A stretch of DNA of 24,580 nt from a virus, in IMG/VR virus record IMGVR_UViG_3300025697_000141, positions 1 to 24,580 of that record. One strand, 5' to 3'. Shown one piece after another: positions 7,428 to 15,569 of this stretch. Under the pieces are notes generated by a model that was given only the letters and a program-made list of their open reading frames with translations, made no database searches and was not told the origin of the DNA. The position numbers and the translations under genes were made by a program. Each line of letters begins with the position of its first letter. Position 1 is the first letter of the stretch.

Positions 7428-10400
7428 ACGACCAAGAGTTCTTAGATAATTATAATAAAGCTACTGGTATAACTACAGATATTATTCCTCAGACACAAAC
7501 TCTTCAGGCTCCTCAGACTTCTGTAGATTTGTCTATTACTGCAGAGGATAAACAGTTCCTCTCTGATTATGATCAAGCTATAGCTGGTACTGGAATTGAA
7601 ACTCCTGCTCCTATTCCTGAATCTAAGTTGACTCCTGAGACAGTTCTAAACAAAGAGATGTCTCGATACACTGATCCTATGAACGCTGGAATAGAAGCTG
7701 CTACTCATCTTGGAGTTGGAGTTCTTGCATATTTTCCATCTCTTGCTGCAGGTGCTGGACAGTTTATTCATGATAAGAGTATAAATGTTATGACAAGCAT
7801 GTCTGAAGCTTTTCAGATAGACAAGAAACAAGCTCTTCAGAAGAAACTCTCTAAAGCTAAATCACTTCCTGAGTATCAAGATATCTATAATGCAGATAGG
7901 TATGAGAAGGCTAAGCGTGAACTAACATTAGAGCAGATGAAGAAAACTCCTGAACAGATTAGAGCTAATATAGATGATGCAATGAGTTTAATTTCTGAGA
8001 TGACTGTTGGTCAGTTAGAAGAACCTAAATATAAGTCAACTAAAGATGCTCTTAAGCTTGCAGATTTAGCACTATCTGAAGTTCTTTTATACTATCCAGC
8101 AAAGGCTGATAAATGGCTAACTGAGAAAGGTTTTCCGAATGCTGGCTGGATGTTTAAGTCAGCTGGTGAACTTACTATGTTTAAGATGATGCATTCTTCT
8201 GGTAAGGAAGTTAAAACTACAGTAAATAACTATATGAAATTCTTAGAGGATATTAGACCTGAGCTTTATAAACCAGATATATCTATTGAGAAAATAGAGA
8301 GTAGGACTAATGAGTACTTTGATTCTATTGATAAACCTGAAGGAAAAGCTCTTAAACGAGCCACAATAAGTCAGATGAAGAAAGCGCATCAGTATGCACG
8401 TGATCTTAAAATGTCTGAGGAAGTTAGAAGAAATCTTGCTGAAGAAATTACTGGTGTAAGAACCATGAAAAAGATGAATCGTGATACAGCAAAGCAATTC
8501 TTAGATAGACTTAGAGAAATGAAGAAAGATGGTAAAAAACCTGTTGAGACTACTAAACTAAAATCTAGATCAGAACTTCCTGAGGGAGAAGAATCAGATC
8601 TGGATATCCCTTATAGAGATCAGCCTGGTGGAAGAGTTCAGCCTATGGAAAGTATTCCTCCAGCAGATGTTCCTAAGACTATTCGTATGATGGGTTTAGA
8701 TAAAGAAGGAATAGGTCTTGATTATATAAGAGATCTTTCAAAAGAAACTCAGGCTATTGCTTTAAATAAAGCTCCTGTTAAAAAGGGTATGGTAACTGTT
8801 TATCGTGCAGGACAGAGTGAGATTAGACAAGGTGATTTTGTTACCTTCTCAAAAGAATCAGCTAAGAAATACTTAGAAGGTGCTGGAAAAGAGGCAAAAC
8901 TCTATACAAAAGAGATACCTACTAATGAATTATATTCACCTAATCCTAATGAAGCATTATGGTTACCAAGAGAGATAGAGAAGTCTACTAAGCCAGTACC
9001 TGCTGAACTCAAGACAGATGTAGCTTCTGAGTCAGTGGGTACTGAGGCTAAAGGAAAAGGAGAGCCTGATAGAAGTGCAGAAGTAAAGAGATGGGTTGCT
9101 GAGCAGGCAGAGAAAGAACCTACTCATGAAGTAGAAGCACGTTCATTATTTGTAGCAAGAGTAAAACAACTTGCTGATCTTACTAGTGAACAAGTTCAGG
9201 ATCTTTTTTTACGTGATGAGTTTACAGAGACTATAATGTCTAGAATAGATGAGGCATTTAGAAGAGGTGCAGGTAATAAGGAGATAACAGCTGAAGCAAG
9301 AAGGGTTGCTGATGAGGTTATAAAGCGTCTTGGAAAAGAGAAACCTGTAAAATTAGCTAAGTCTGTTGAGATAAAAGAAGTAGAACCTGTTGAGCCTACC
9401 AAGCCCCAACCATCTAAACCTATCATCTCTGAGTCTATCCAGCAAGTAATCTCTGACGACATCATAATCGCTGAGGATATGGGTATCTATGCTAATGTTA
9501 AAGATATCATCACAGGAAAGAAAAGAATTGGAGTTGATAAGATCTTAACAGAGCTCAAAAAGAGTCCTGATTATGTTCAAGATATGAAGGACTTCGGTTA
9601 TAGTGATCCTGATATCAGATCTGCTATTCGTGCTATCAAAGCTGAGGGTGGAAATAAGACAGCGTTGAAGCATATAGAGAATGAGCTTAAGGCTGAGACA
9701 GAAGCTGTCGAGAGAATTAAGACAGAGAAAAAAGCTAAGGTTGCTGAGCCTGTTAAACCTGCTCCTGAATCTCTTCCTCAACCTAAGCGAGTCGATCCTG
9801 AGACAGGTCGTAAGCCTGGGGTTAAAGAAGACCTAACCAGAAAACCAACAGAACCTGATGAGGTTGTTGAGGCCTACCTTGCTTCTCGAAAGCCAATAAC
9901 TAAAGATGGTAAGGTGGTTAAAACAAAAGCTATTGCAAAACAACAAGTTGCTGAGATGGGTATGCAAGGAGAACTGGTTAAAAACACTGACGGGGAAGGC
10001 TGGGTAGTCGAAAAAGCAAAAACAAAAAAAACAAAAGCACAGTTAAAAAAAGAAAGAGAGTTGGAACAAAAACAGTGGGAGGAGATTCTCAAAGATGAGG
10101 AGCTTGGAGATCTTGAGGATCAGTTTGGTGAGCGGGTTGATGTAGATGTTGATAAGGTGGGAGGTGACAGGAGCTTTCCTTTTAATGAAAAAGGCTATAT
10201 TGAGCTTGATACTAAACTCATAAAGGATATAAAGGATAGGATCAAAAAGGGATTCTTTTCTCGAAACAGAGCTATTAAGGAACTCCGTGTACGAGGAGCT
10301 ACTGATAAGGATATTCTTAAAGTATTCTCTGATGCCTCTGTCCGTATTTTGAACGAAGGTAAGGAATCTAAATGGTTGAAGAAAGGACAAGATCCTCTAG

Positions 10401-12307
10401 CACTTCTTAAACGCAGAAAACTTCCTGGAAAGGAGAAGGGAAAGGCTCCTGCTGTTACTCGTGGTGAAGCTCATATGATAGCTACTATAAATGATATGCC
10501 TGTAAGGCTGACATCTGAACATCTCTCATGGGAGAATGCTATTAGGACATTTGAGAAACTTCCTCCTGCCGTAAAGGAGACATTTTATAGAACTGTTAAG
10601 GAGGGAGAGAGTTTAGCATTTGATCATCTTCGTGAGATTCTTAAACGTTCAAAGAAGATCAGGAATTCTGTACCTTACATAAGCCATAAGCGAATTGGGA
10701 TTCATGCTATTGCTAAACAACCTGATGGTCTTGAAGTTCTTGCTCAGCAGGGAATAACAAAGATACCTAAGCTGAGACCTAAGGAAATCAAGGCATATGA
10801 ATCTTTAAGAGCTATTTATGATGAGTTGTTTCCTCTTATTAATAAAGCAAGAGAAGCTGCGGGTGAGAAACCTTTTCCAAAGATGGAGAATTACTTTACC
10901 TGGGTACAGGATCTTATGCAGATTGAGAAAGTAAAAGATGGAAGTCTGTTTAGTGATACTAGGACTATTGAGAGTAAGATGGCGGAGCATAAAAGAGTTC
11001 CAAGCTTTCGCTTTGCCAAATTCAGAGCAGGTCCTGAAAAAGCACGTAGGCTAAGTCTTAATCCTTTCTCTGTCATGGATGGATATGCTAAGTCAGCTAC
11101 TCATTATATTGAGATGGGACCCAGGCTAGCTAAGCTTAATGAACTCATGACAGAGAAATTTGGTATGGCAAAGAATGCTCCTAATGCTTATAACTTTATG
11201 AGACACTGGTTGGATTATCAAGCTGGTAAGATTCCTGCATGGGATATAGCTAATCCAAAAACCAGACGAGCTATGCAGGTTCTCAATGGTAATGTTGTTT
11301 ATTCTCTTCTTGCTTACAACGTGCGATCAGCTCTGATACAGCCTGCCGCTTTGGCTAGCTCATATACTGTGCTTGGTGAATACTATATGGCAAAAGGTAT
11401 TGCTCAGATTATAAGACCTGCTAAGTGGAAGATGGCAGGAAAGCTCTCTAATGTTCTTAATACAAGATCTCCTGAAGTAGCCCTATATGAAGCTATGCAT
11501 ATGGGAAAGAAACTTCCAGGTCAGGTTAAGCAGAAGATTGCTCAGGTTGGTACAGCTCCTTTGGCTGTTCTTGATAGTATAGCTGCTAGAATTACTTGGC
11601 TTGGTGCGTTTGAGAAGGCCACAAAGAGTATGAAGCTTGGAAAGAGGGAAGCTATAAACTATGCAGATGATATTGTTACAAGAACTCAGGCTTCTGCAGC
11701 TAAGAGTGATGTAGCTCCAATACAGAGAACTCAAATAGGAAAGACGATTACATCTCTCCAAACCTTTGTAATCAATCACTGGGGCTTTCTAACTAAAGAT
11801 GTTATGGGAATTAAGAATGCTGACATAAAGAATCCTACAAGAGTTAAAAATGTTATTAGGTTTGTTCTGGCCACAACAGCTGTTAATGCTTTCTATGAGG
11901 ATGTTCTTAAAATGAACTCTCCTAATCCAACTCCTATTAGAGCTTATCAAGAGAAGTTTGAGGAGACTGAAGATTCTGCTAAAGCCTTTGCAGCAAGTCT
12001 AAAAGAGATTGCTGAATATGTACCTATATTTGGCGGGCGTCTAAGATATGGAAGTGAGATAGGTGGACCTGTTATGACTGAGGCTCTTAAACTTATCGGT
12101 AAGGGAGATATGCAAGCAGCGATAAAACTTCTAGGTGTATCTGGTTCTAATCAGTTCTTTAAAATGCTGAGAGCTAAAGAACGTGGTGGATCAGGAGCTG
12201 ATATAGCTCTTGGAAGATATGTAGAACCTCCAAAGAAGAAATCTACATCTCTGACTTCTGGCTTTGGAGGTTCTGGGGGATTGTCTGGTAAGATTAAAGA
12301 TGATTAA
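7424..12307 (+). CDS. Giant polyvalent ejection/internal virion protein with an ART-like segment
   Basis: At 1627 residues this is by far the largest gene here, about one fifth of the window. In order: a disordered Pro/Thr-rich start; a hydrophobic Gly/Ala segment at about 92-115 (HLGVGVLAYFPSLAAGAGQF) that could enter a membrane; helices; a segment at about 455-515 with VYRAGQ, FVTFS and NEALWLP, resembling the R...(T/S)xS...E layout of ADP-ribosyltransferases (R461, S in TFS, E510); highly charged Lys/Glu/Pro linkers (about 530-880); a long helical C-terminal domain (1200-1560); and a Gly/Ser tail. The layout fits phage large polyvalent proteins and giant internal proteins such as T7 gp16, ejected into the host with the DNA. 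No lysozyme or transglycosylase motif was seen. The ART call is tentative. It is coupled to the preceding gene by ATGA. Confidence 0.68.
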   Translation: MNDQEFLDNYNKATGITTDIIPQTQTLQAPQTSVDLSITAEDKQFLSDYDQAIAGTGIETPAPIPESKLTPETVLNKEMSRYTDPMNAGIEAATHLGVGVLAYFPSLAAGAGQFIHDKSINVMTSMSEAFQIDKKQALQKKLSKAKSLPEYQDIYNADRYEKAKRELTLEQMKKTPEQIRANIDDAMSLISEMTVGQLEEPKYKSTKDALKLADLALSEVLLYYPAKADKWLTEKGFPNAGWMFKSAGELTMFKMMHSSGKEVKTTVNNYMKFLEDIRPELYKPDISIEKIESRTNEYFDSIDKPEGKALKRATISQMKKAHQYARDLKMSEEVRRNLAEEITGVRTMKKMNRDTAKQFLDRLREMKKDGKKPVETTKLKSRSELPEGEESDLDIPYRDQPGGRVQPMESIPPADVPKTIRMMGLDKEGIGLDYIRDLSKETQAIALNKAPVKKGMVTVYRAGQSEIRQGDFVTFSKESAKKYLEGAGKEAKLYTKEIPTNELYSPNPNEALWLPREIEKSTKPVPAELKTDVASESVGTEAKGKGEPDRSAEVKRWVAEQAEKEPTHEVEARSLFVARVKQLADLTSEQVQDLFLRDEFTETIMSRIDEAFRRGAGNKEITAEARRVADEVIKRLGKEKPVKLAKSVEIKEVEPVEPTKPQPSKPIISESIQQVISDDIIIAEDMGIYANVKDIITGKKRIGVDKILTELKKSPDYVQDMKDFGYSDPDIRSAIRAIKAEGGNKTALKHIENELKAETEAVERIKTEKKAKVAEPVKPAPESLPQPKRVDPETGRKPGVKEDLTRKPTEPDEVVEAYLASRKPITKDGKVVKTKAIAKQQVAEMGMQGELVKNTDGEGWVVEKAKTKKTKAQLKKERELEQKQWEEILKDEELGDLEDQFGERVDVDVDKVGGDRSFPFNEKGYIELDTKLIKDIKDRIKKGFFSRNRAIKELRVRGATDKDILKVFSDASVRILNEGKESKWLKKGQDPLALLKRRKLPGKEKGKAPAVTRGEAHMIATINDMPVRLTSEHLSWENAIRTFEKLPPAVKETFYRTVKEGESLAFDHLREILKRSKKIRNSVPYISHKRIGIHAIAKQPDGLEVLAQQGITKIPKLRPKEIKAYESLRAIYDELFPLINKAREAAGEKPFPKMENYFTWVQDLMQIEKVKDGSLFSDTRTIESKMAEHKRVPSFRFAKFRAGPEKARRLSLNPFSVMDGYAKSATHYIEMGPRLAKLNELMTEKFGMAKNAPNAYNFMRHWLDYQAGKIPAWDIANPKTRRAMQVLNGNVVYSLLAYNVRSALIQPAALASSYTVLGEYYMAKGIAQIIRPAKWKMAGKLSNVLNTRSPEVALYEAMHMGKKLPGQVKQKIAQVGTAPLAVLDSIAARITWLGAFEKATKSMKLGKREAINYADDIVTRTQASAAKSDVAPIQRTQIGKTITSLQTFVINHWGFLTKDVMGIKNADIKNPTRVKNVIRFVLATTAVNAFYEDVLKMNSPNPTPIRAYQEKFEETEDSAKAFAASLKEIAEYVPIFGGRLRYGSEIGGPVMTEALKLIGKGDMQAAIKLLGVSGSNQFFKMLRAKERGGSGADIALGRYVEPPKKKSTSLTSGFGGSGGLSGKIKDD

Positions 12308-12879
12308 AGTCCCATTTCTTTCAGCTTATAATAACATCTCCTGGTTGCCTTAACATCTACAAGGGCATCATGAGCACCTTCAAACTCTTCATTAAACAGA
12401 AAGCTATATAGCTCTGTAAGCTTAGGCCACTTATATTTTCCATAGCGACCAGGGAGCTTACAGAGCTCAGTTGTTGACTTCATGGTGCAGAAGAGAGGAA
12501 GTTTCTTTATTAATCTATCAAACTCCTTTTGTTGTCGTCTAAATAACATCTGGGATACAAAGTCAAGATCAAAGAATATGTTATGAGCTACCAAAGTCAA
12601 CTCAGGTATTGGAGTTATCATATTAAGTAGAAGATTTGATATAAGAGCTTCAGATATTCCTCTCTTATTACACTCCTCAACTGATATCTCATGAACCTTC
12701 TGAGCATGAGGATTACACACTCTATCTCCTGCATAGATCAATGAGCTGAACTCAGTATAGATTCTATCTTTATCACTCACGATAAAAGCTAACTGCATAA
12801 TCCATGACTGATCTGGATGATCAGGTGCAAGATCTTTCTTTAAGAATCCACTCGTCTCAGTATCAAAAAAGAATTCCAT
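12304..12879 (-). CDS. DnaQ-like DEDDh 3'-5' exonuclease
   Basis: The product is 191 residues and carries all three exonuclease motifs in order: Exo I FFFDTET (D6, E8), Exo II AHNIFFDLDF (D104) and Exo III HDALVD (H170, D175). The histidine five residues before the last aspartate makes it the DEDDh class, as in the polymerase III epsilon subunit and RNase T. It would remove 3' nucleotides from DNA (proofreading or end trimming) or RNA in the cytoplasm. The phage polymerase has its own exonuclease domain, so this is a second, separate activity. It is the last gene of the right arm: its start overlaps the dCMP deaminase stop (TAATG), and its stop codon overlaps that of the giant virion gene. 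Confidence 0.9.
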   Translation of the reverse strand: MEFFFDTETSGFLKKDLAPDHPDQSWIMQLAFIVSDKDRIYTEFSSLIYAGDRVCNPHAQKVHEISVEECNKRGISEALISNLLLNMITPIPELTLVAHNIFFDLDFVSQMLFRRQQKEFDRLIKKLPLFCTMKSTTELCKLPGRYGKYKWPKLTELYSFLFNEEFEGAHDALVDVKATRRCYYKLKEMGL

Positions 12880-13412
12880 TACTCTTCCCCCTCTTCAAAT
12901 GTTCTTATTATAAGATTAGACTCTCCTATCAGCCACTTAGATAACTCATCATAAGGTATGAGCTCTGTACATACAATCTCATCTATACCTGCATTAATTA
13001 TCTTCTTAAGACAATCTTTACAGGGGATACAAGCGTTAAGGTAAAGAGTGGCTCCGATTGTAACAACTCCCTCTCTTGCAGCATTGGTAATACAGTTGTC
13101 CTCGGCATGAGCTGCTGGACAGATATGTAATCCCTCTCCTGACTTATATCCTAATCTCTGTCTAGGACACATAGTAGAATTACCAAACAGATTCTTACTA
13201 TCTTTGAGAAGCCTGAAAAGAGCAACATCGGTTTTCTCACGCTCCTTACCACAATGAGATACACCTCTTGGAGGCCCATTATATCCAGTGGCCAGAATAG
13301 TATTATCACGAACTAGTACTGAACCTATCTTACGTGAGAGACAGGAAGACCAGTTTCCGATCTCCTCACATAGATCATAGAATCTATTATCCCACTTCTG
13401 CTGTCTTGTCAT
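12879..13412 (-). CDS. dCMP deaminase
   Basis: This 177-residue protein has the cytidine/deoxycytidylate deaminase zinc site: HAED (H102, E104) and PCKDC (C131, C134). An earlier insert contains further Cys/His (SHCGKE near 52-56, MCPRQ near 81-85, CP at 98), like the extra structural zinc site of T4-type dCMP deaminase. The nucleotide contact region GYNGPPRG (43-50) is typical of the dCMP-specific family. It converts dCMP to dUMP, feeding dTTP synthesis; no thymidylate synthase is in this window. The ATG has AGGAGG 7 bases upstream and overlaps the previous gene by 26 bases. Confidence 0.92.
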   Translation of the reverse strand: MTRQQKWDNRFYDLCEEIGNWSSCLSRKIGSVLVRDNTILATGYNGPPRGVSHCGKEREKTDVALFRLLKDSKNLFGNSTMCPRQRLGYKSGEGLHICPAAHAEDNCITNAAREGVVTIGATLYLNACIPCKDCLKKIINAGIDEIVCTELIPYDELSKWLIGESNLIIRTFEEGEE

Positions 13413-13689
13413 CTTTTTCCTCCTTCTCTGTTAACTTCTGGTAAATGAAACAAGCGTAATGAGCTATCTTCAACGCATCAAGCTTATCTTGACCAGGCCT
13501 AGCATTACGACCTGATCTCATCATGTATTTTCTAATAGCCAGATAGCAAGCATCAATAGACCATTCTTCCATCTGATCAAAGCCTGTATCACCATACTGA
13601 GGTACTGTGTAATTCTCAACATGATCAAGAACCTTCTCAGCAAACTCTTTCCACTCATAACCTTTCTTAGTTACAGGTACATTACTCAT
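13387..13689 (-). CDS. Conserved-looking phage hypothetical protein (100 aa)
   Basis: I chose the ATG at 13689 rather than the in-frame one at 13722, because AAAGGAGG precedes it at normal distance and the upstream option lies well inside the preceding gene. The sequence has a compact, well-structured look: YEWKEFAEKVLDHVENYTVP, then QYGDTGFDQMEEWSIDACYL, then a basic helix AIRKYMMRSGRNARPGQDKL and DALKIAHYACFIYQKL. I recall similar small proteins in other phages but no established function. Its place beside dCMP deaminase makes nucleotide metabolism possible, but no pyrophosphatase or kinase motif is visible. Confidence 0.65.
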   Translation of the reverse strand: MSNVPVTKKGYEWKEFAEKVLDHVENYTVPQYGDTGFDQMEEWSIDACYLAIRKYMMRSGRNARPGQDKLDALKIAHYACFIYQKLTEKEEKDDKTAEVG

Positions 13690-13984
13690 ATTTCTTACCT
13701 CCTTTCGCTGCTTCCTTAGCATTATGATCTACTTTGATCTCAGCAGCTTTTTTAAGAATGTTACTAAGATCTGGTTTATCTAACTCAATATTCTTATTGG
13801 AAATATCTTTAATTAATACTTCATCGCTCTTTTCTCCTACAAGCTCTACAATCATTGACATAGCTCTGAGCATTTTCTTCATAGCTTCCTTAATAGAAGT
13901 ATGCTGAGAACGCTGACTCATCTTAACAAGATCTACTGCGTTACTTGCGTGCTTTATCTGTTTCCTGATAGCTTCACTGTTCAT
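13682..13984 (-). CDS. Hypothetical helical protein (100 aa)
   Basis: Unrecognised. The ATG has AAAGGAG 9 bases upstream. The protein is all-helical and highly charged, Lys/Glu/Ser-rich with many Met (IKHASNAVDLVKMSQRSQHT, then SIKEAMKKMLRAMSMIVELV), and has no Cys. It could form a coiled-coil dimer. It overlaps the next gene by 8 bases and follows the previous one by 13, so it belongs to the replication-arm operon. Function unknown. Confidence 0.6.
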   Translation of the reverse strand: MNSEAIRKQIKHASNAVDLVKMSQRSQHTSIKEAMKKMLRAMSMIVELVGEKSDEVLIKDISNKNIELDKPDLSNILKKAAEIKVDHNAKEAAKGGKKYE

Positions 13985-13997
13985 GATTTCTTCTCCT

Positions 13998-14318
13998 TTA
14001 TTTAATAAGCATTAATATATATGAAAATAGTTTCGGATTTACTTTTCTTAGCTTTTCTGCTATCTGATATATCTTAACTATATCTCCTAAGACCTCTGTT
14101 ACCTCAAGTGGATGAGATACCGACACCAAACACTGAGCTTGCTTCAGCCACTCTTTATGCTCATCAAGCTCCCATGTCCTATCAATGGTATCTTCAAGAT
14201 AATACTTACACTTCTTAGAAGTATTAAACTTCTCCATTTCCATCTCATGCGGAAGTCCACAGTAGATTGTATGTAAAAGATCTGCAATTTTCTTTAAGTC
14301 TGATCTAGATGTTGTCAT
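13998..14318 (-). CDS. Hypothetical protein (106 aa), first gene after the upstream repeat element
   Basis: Unrecognised. The ATG is preceded by ggaagg. Mostly helical: RSDLKKIADLLHTIYCGLPH, then a Lys/Glu region, a charged amphipathic segment (RTWELDEHKEWLKQAQCLVS) and a hydrophobic helix (VLGDIVKIYQIAEKL). No enzyme motif is visible. Fifteen bases upstream of its start is one of two copies of a 23-base element (14333-14355), located in the end of the preceding ATPase gene, which suggests that expression of this gene and those after it (13984 and on) has its own control point. Confidence 0.6.
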   Translation of the reverse strand: MTTSRSDLKKIADLLHTIYCGLPHEMEMEKFNTSKKCKYYLEDTIDRTWELDEHKEWLKQAQCLVSVSHPLEVTEVLGDIVKIYQIAEKLRKVNPKLFSYILMLIK

Positions 14319-14321
14319 AGG

Positions 14322-15569
14322 TTACCTTCCATCTTTGTCCGTTTTTCGAACGGAGTAATATGCTTTTCTATGTTTAAGATATACTTCTGTTCCTCTTGAT
14401 ATTGGAGCATGAATGAAGCCAGATGATCTCAAAGCACCAAGAATACTATCAAGCTCTTGCTCACTCACAAACATGAGAAATTCTTTCATCAGGTCTGCAG
14501 TTGAGATCTCCTCAAATCTTGCAATATAGTTCATAACCATCTGAATATTATCAGCCTGAGAACTCTGACCGACTCTATTAAAGACACTTGTCATCTTAAC
14601 CTCTGTACTTTCTAGAAGTTTTATAGCTCTTAGAAGATCTCCCTCCTTAATAATCATCTCATTAGAGCGACTGGCAGACATAATCATAGACATCTTCATG
14701 ATATGAGTCGGCCTACGCTCCCAATAACCTCCGAAGTGCATAGGATCAAATGGGCAGATATTTGGATAGTTCCCGTACCAGTCTGTCCATAGATCAAGAA
14801 AACCTTTGTCAATCTTAAAATCTCCTTTTAGGGATCTTATCATTGTCAGATCTTTTACTAGTTTCTTCTCCAAAGCCTTACCTTCATCTGACATGGTATA
14901 GAATGGGCAGATGACTCGCTTGAGGATTCCAGGTTCATATACGAAGATCATACGACTTGTTAATCCACTTCCGATGGTCTCAGTTGACATACTTCCCTGA
15001 ATGAGCTCAGGTGTTGTCGCTCCAGCAAGGTTAAGAAAAACTCCTACGATCTCTTCCAATCCTCTGCTCACTGTTTCATACTCAAATCTATTTCGACAAT
15101 CATAGAAGTCACAGAGATTTGAAATTAGCTCTTTGTTAGAGAATCCCAGAAACACTGTCAGCTCAGGTGAAAAAGCTGTGATCGAAGAATGACTCTCGAA
15201 ATAACCTTGATCTGATTCTTCCTCAGTATTAGTACACTCACTCATACGCTTTATAAGGGCCTGTATAGATGTAGTATCAGATGACATTGGAATCATTAGT
15301 TGATCTAGGAAGCCTCTTGCAAAGCTCATTGCAGTACCCTTTCGAGCTTGTCCTGCAGGTGCCACTAAGACTACATAGAAATTAGGATAGAATATAATTG
15401 AGCCCCATCTTATCCGACACTTTCTCTGTAAAGCTGCAGCCATTGTTGAGACTGCCATCCATTGATGATATCTTTTAGGTGGCTCAGAGTGAAGATCCTC
15501 CATAGAGCCATGTGTGTAATCTATATAACTATCGAACCAGTCCGCTAACTCTCGCTTATCATTACTCAT
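14322..15569 (-). CDS. DUF3987-type P-loop ATPase (primase/helicase-associated)
   Basis: The 415-residue protein has a variant Walker A, APAGQARKGT at about 70-79, and a strand with an acidic end (ITAFSPELTVFLG, E136) that would be Walker B. This resembles DUF3987 proteins, RecA/DnaB-fold ATPases found C-terminal to primase domains in phages and mobile elements. Here it stands alone without a primase domain. After the core come a Trp-rich region (LWTDWYGNYPN, GGYWERRP) and a winged-helix-like C-terminus (EISTADLMKEFLMFVSEQEL). The gene sits directly after the polymerase gene with 8 bases overlap, so it is a candidate replicative helicase or primase-associated motor; no other helicase is in the window. 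Its last codons contain the 14333-14355 element. Confidence 0.7.
   Translation of the reverse strand: MSNDKRELADWFDSYIDYTHGSMEDLHSEPPKRYHQWMAVSTMAAALQRKCRIRWGSIIFYPNFYVVLVAPAGQARKGTAMSFARGFLDQLMIPMSSDTTSIQALIKRMSECTNTEEESDQGYFESHSSITAFSPELTVFLGFSNKELISNLCDFYDCRNRFEYETVSRGLEEIVGVFLNLAGATTPELIQGSMSTETIGSGLTSRMIFVYEPGILKRVICPFYTMSDEGKALEKKLVKDLTMIRSLKGDFKIDKGFLDLWTDWYGNYPNICPFDPMHFGGYWERRPTHIMKMSMIMSASRSNEMIIKEGDLLRAIKLLESTEVKMTSVFNRVGQSSQADNIQMVMNYIARFEEISTADLMKEFLMFVSEQELDSILGALRSSGFIHAPISRGTEVYLKHRKAYYSVRKTDKDGR
14333..14355 (-). promoter_or_regulatory. 23-nt element, copy 1, 15 nt upstream of the gene at 14318
   Basis: On the - strand it reads ctccgtt, then cgaaaaacg, then gacaaag. It matches the element at 20262-20284 at 20 of 23 positions and lies 15 bases before a start codon, against 16 for the other copy. 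In this copy TCCGTT and AACGGA form a perfect 6-bp inverted repeat around CGAAA. There is no T-run afterwards, so it is not a terminator. Phage promoter, operator or RNA processing site are candidates. It lies within the last codons of the ATPase gene, so coding constraint applies too. Confidence 0.5.

Noticed and set aside
9196-9465. - strand open frames inside the giant + strand gene (several between 7646 and 11779)
   Set aside because: All lie opposite one uninterrupted 1627-codon frame with consistent composition, lack good ribosome sites and have shadow-like translations.
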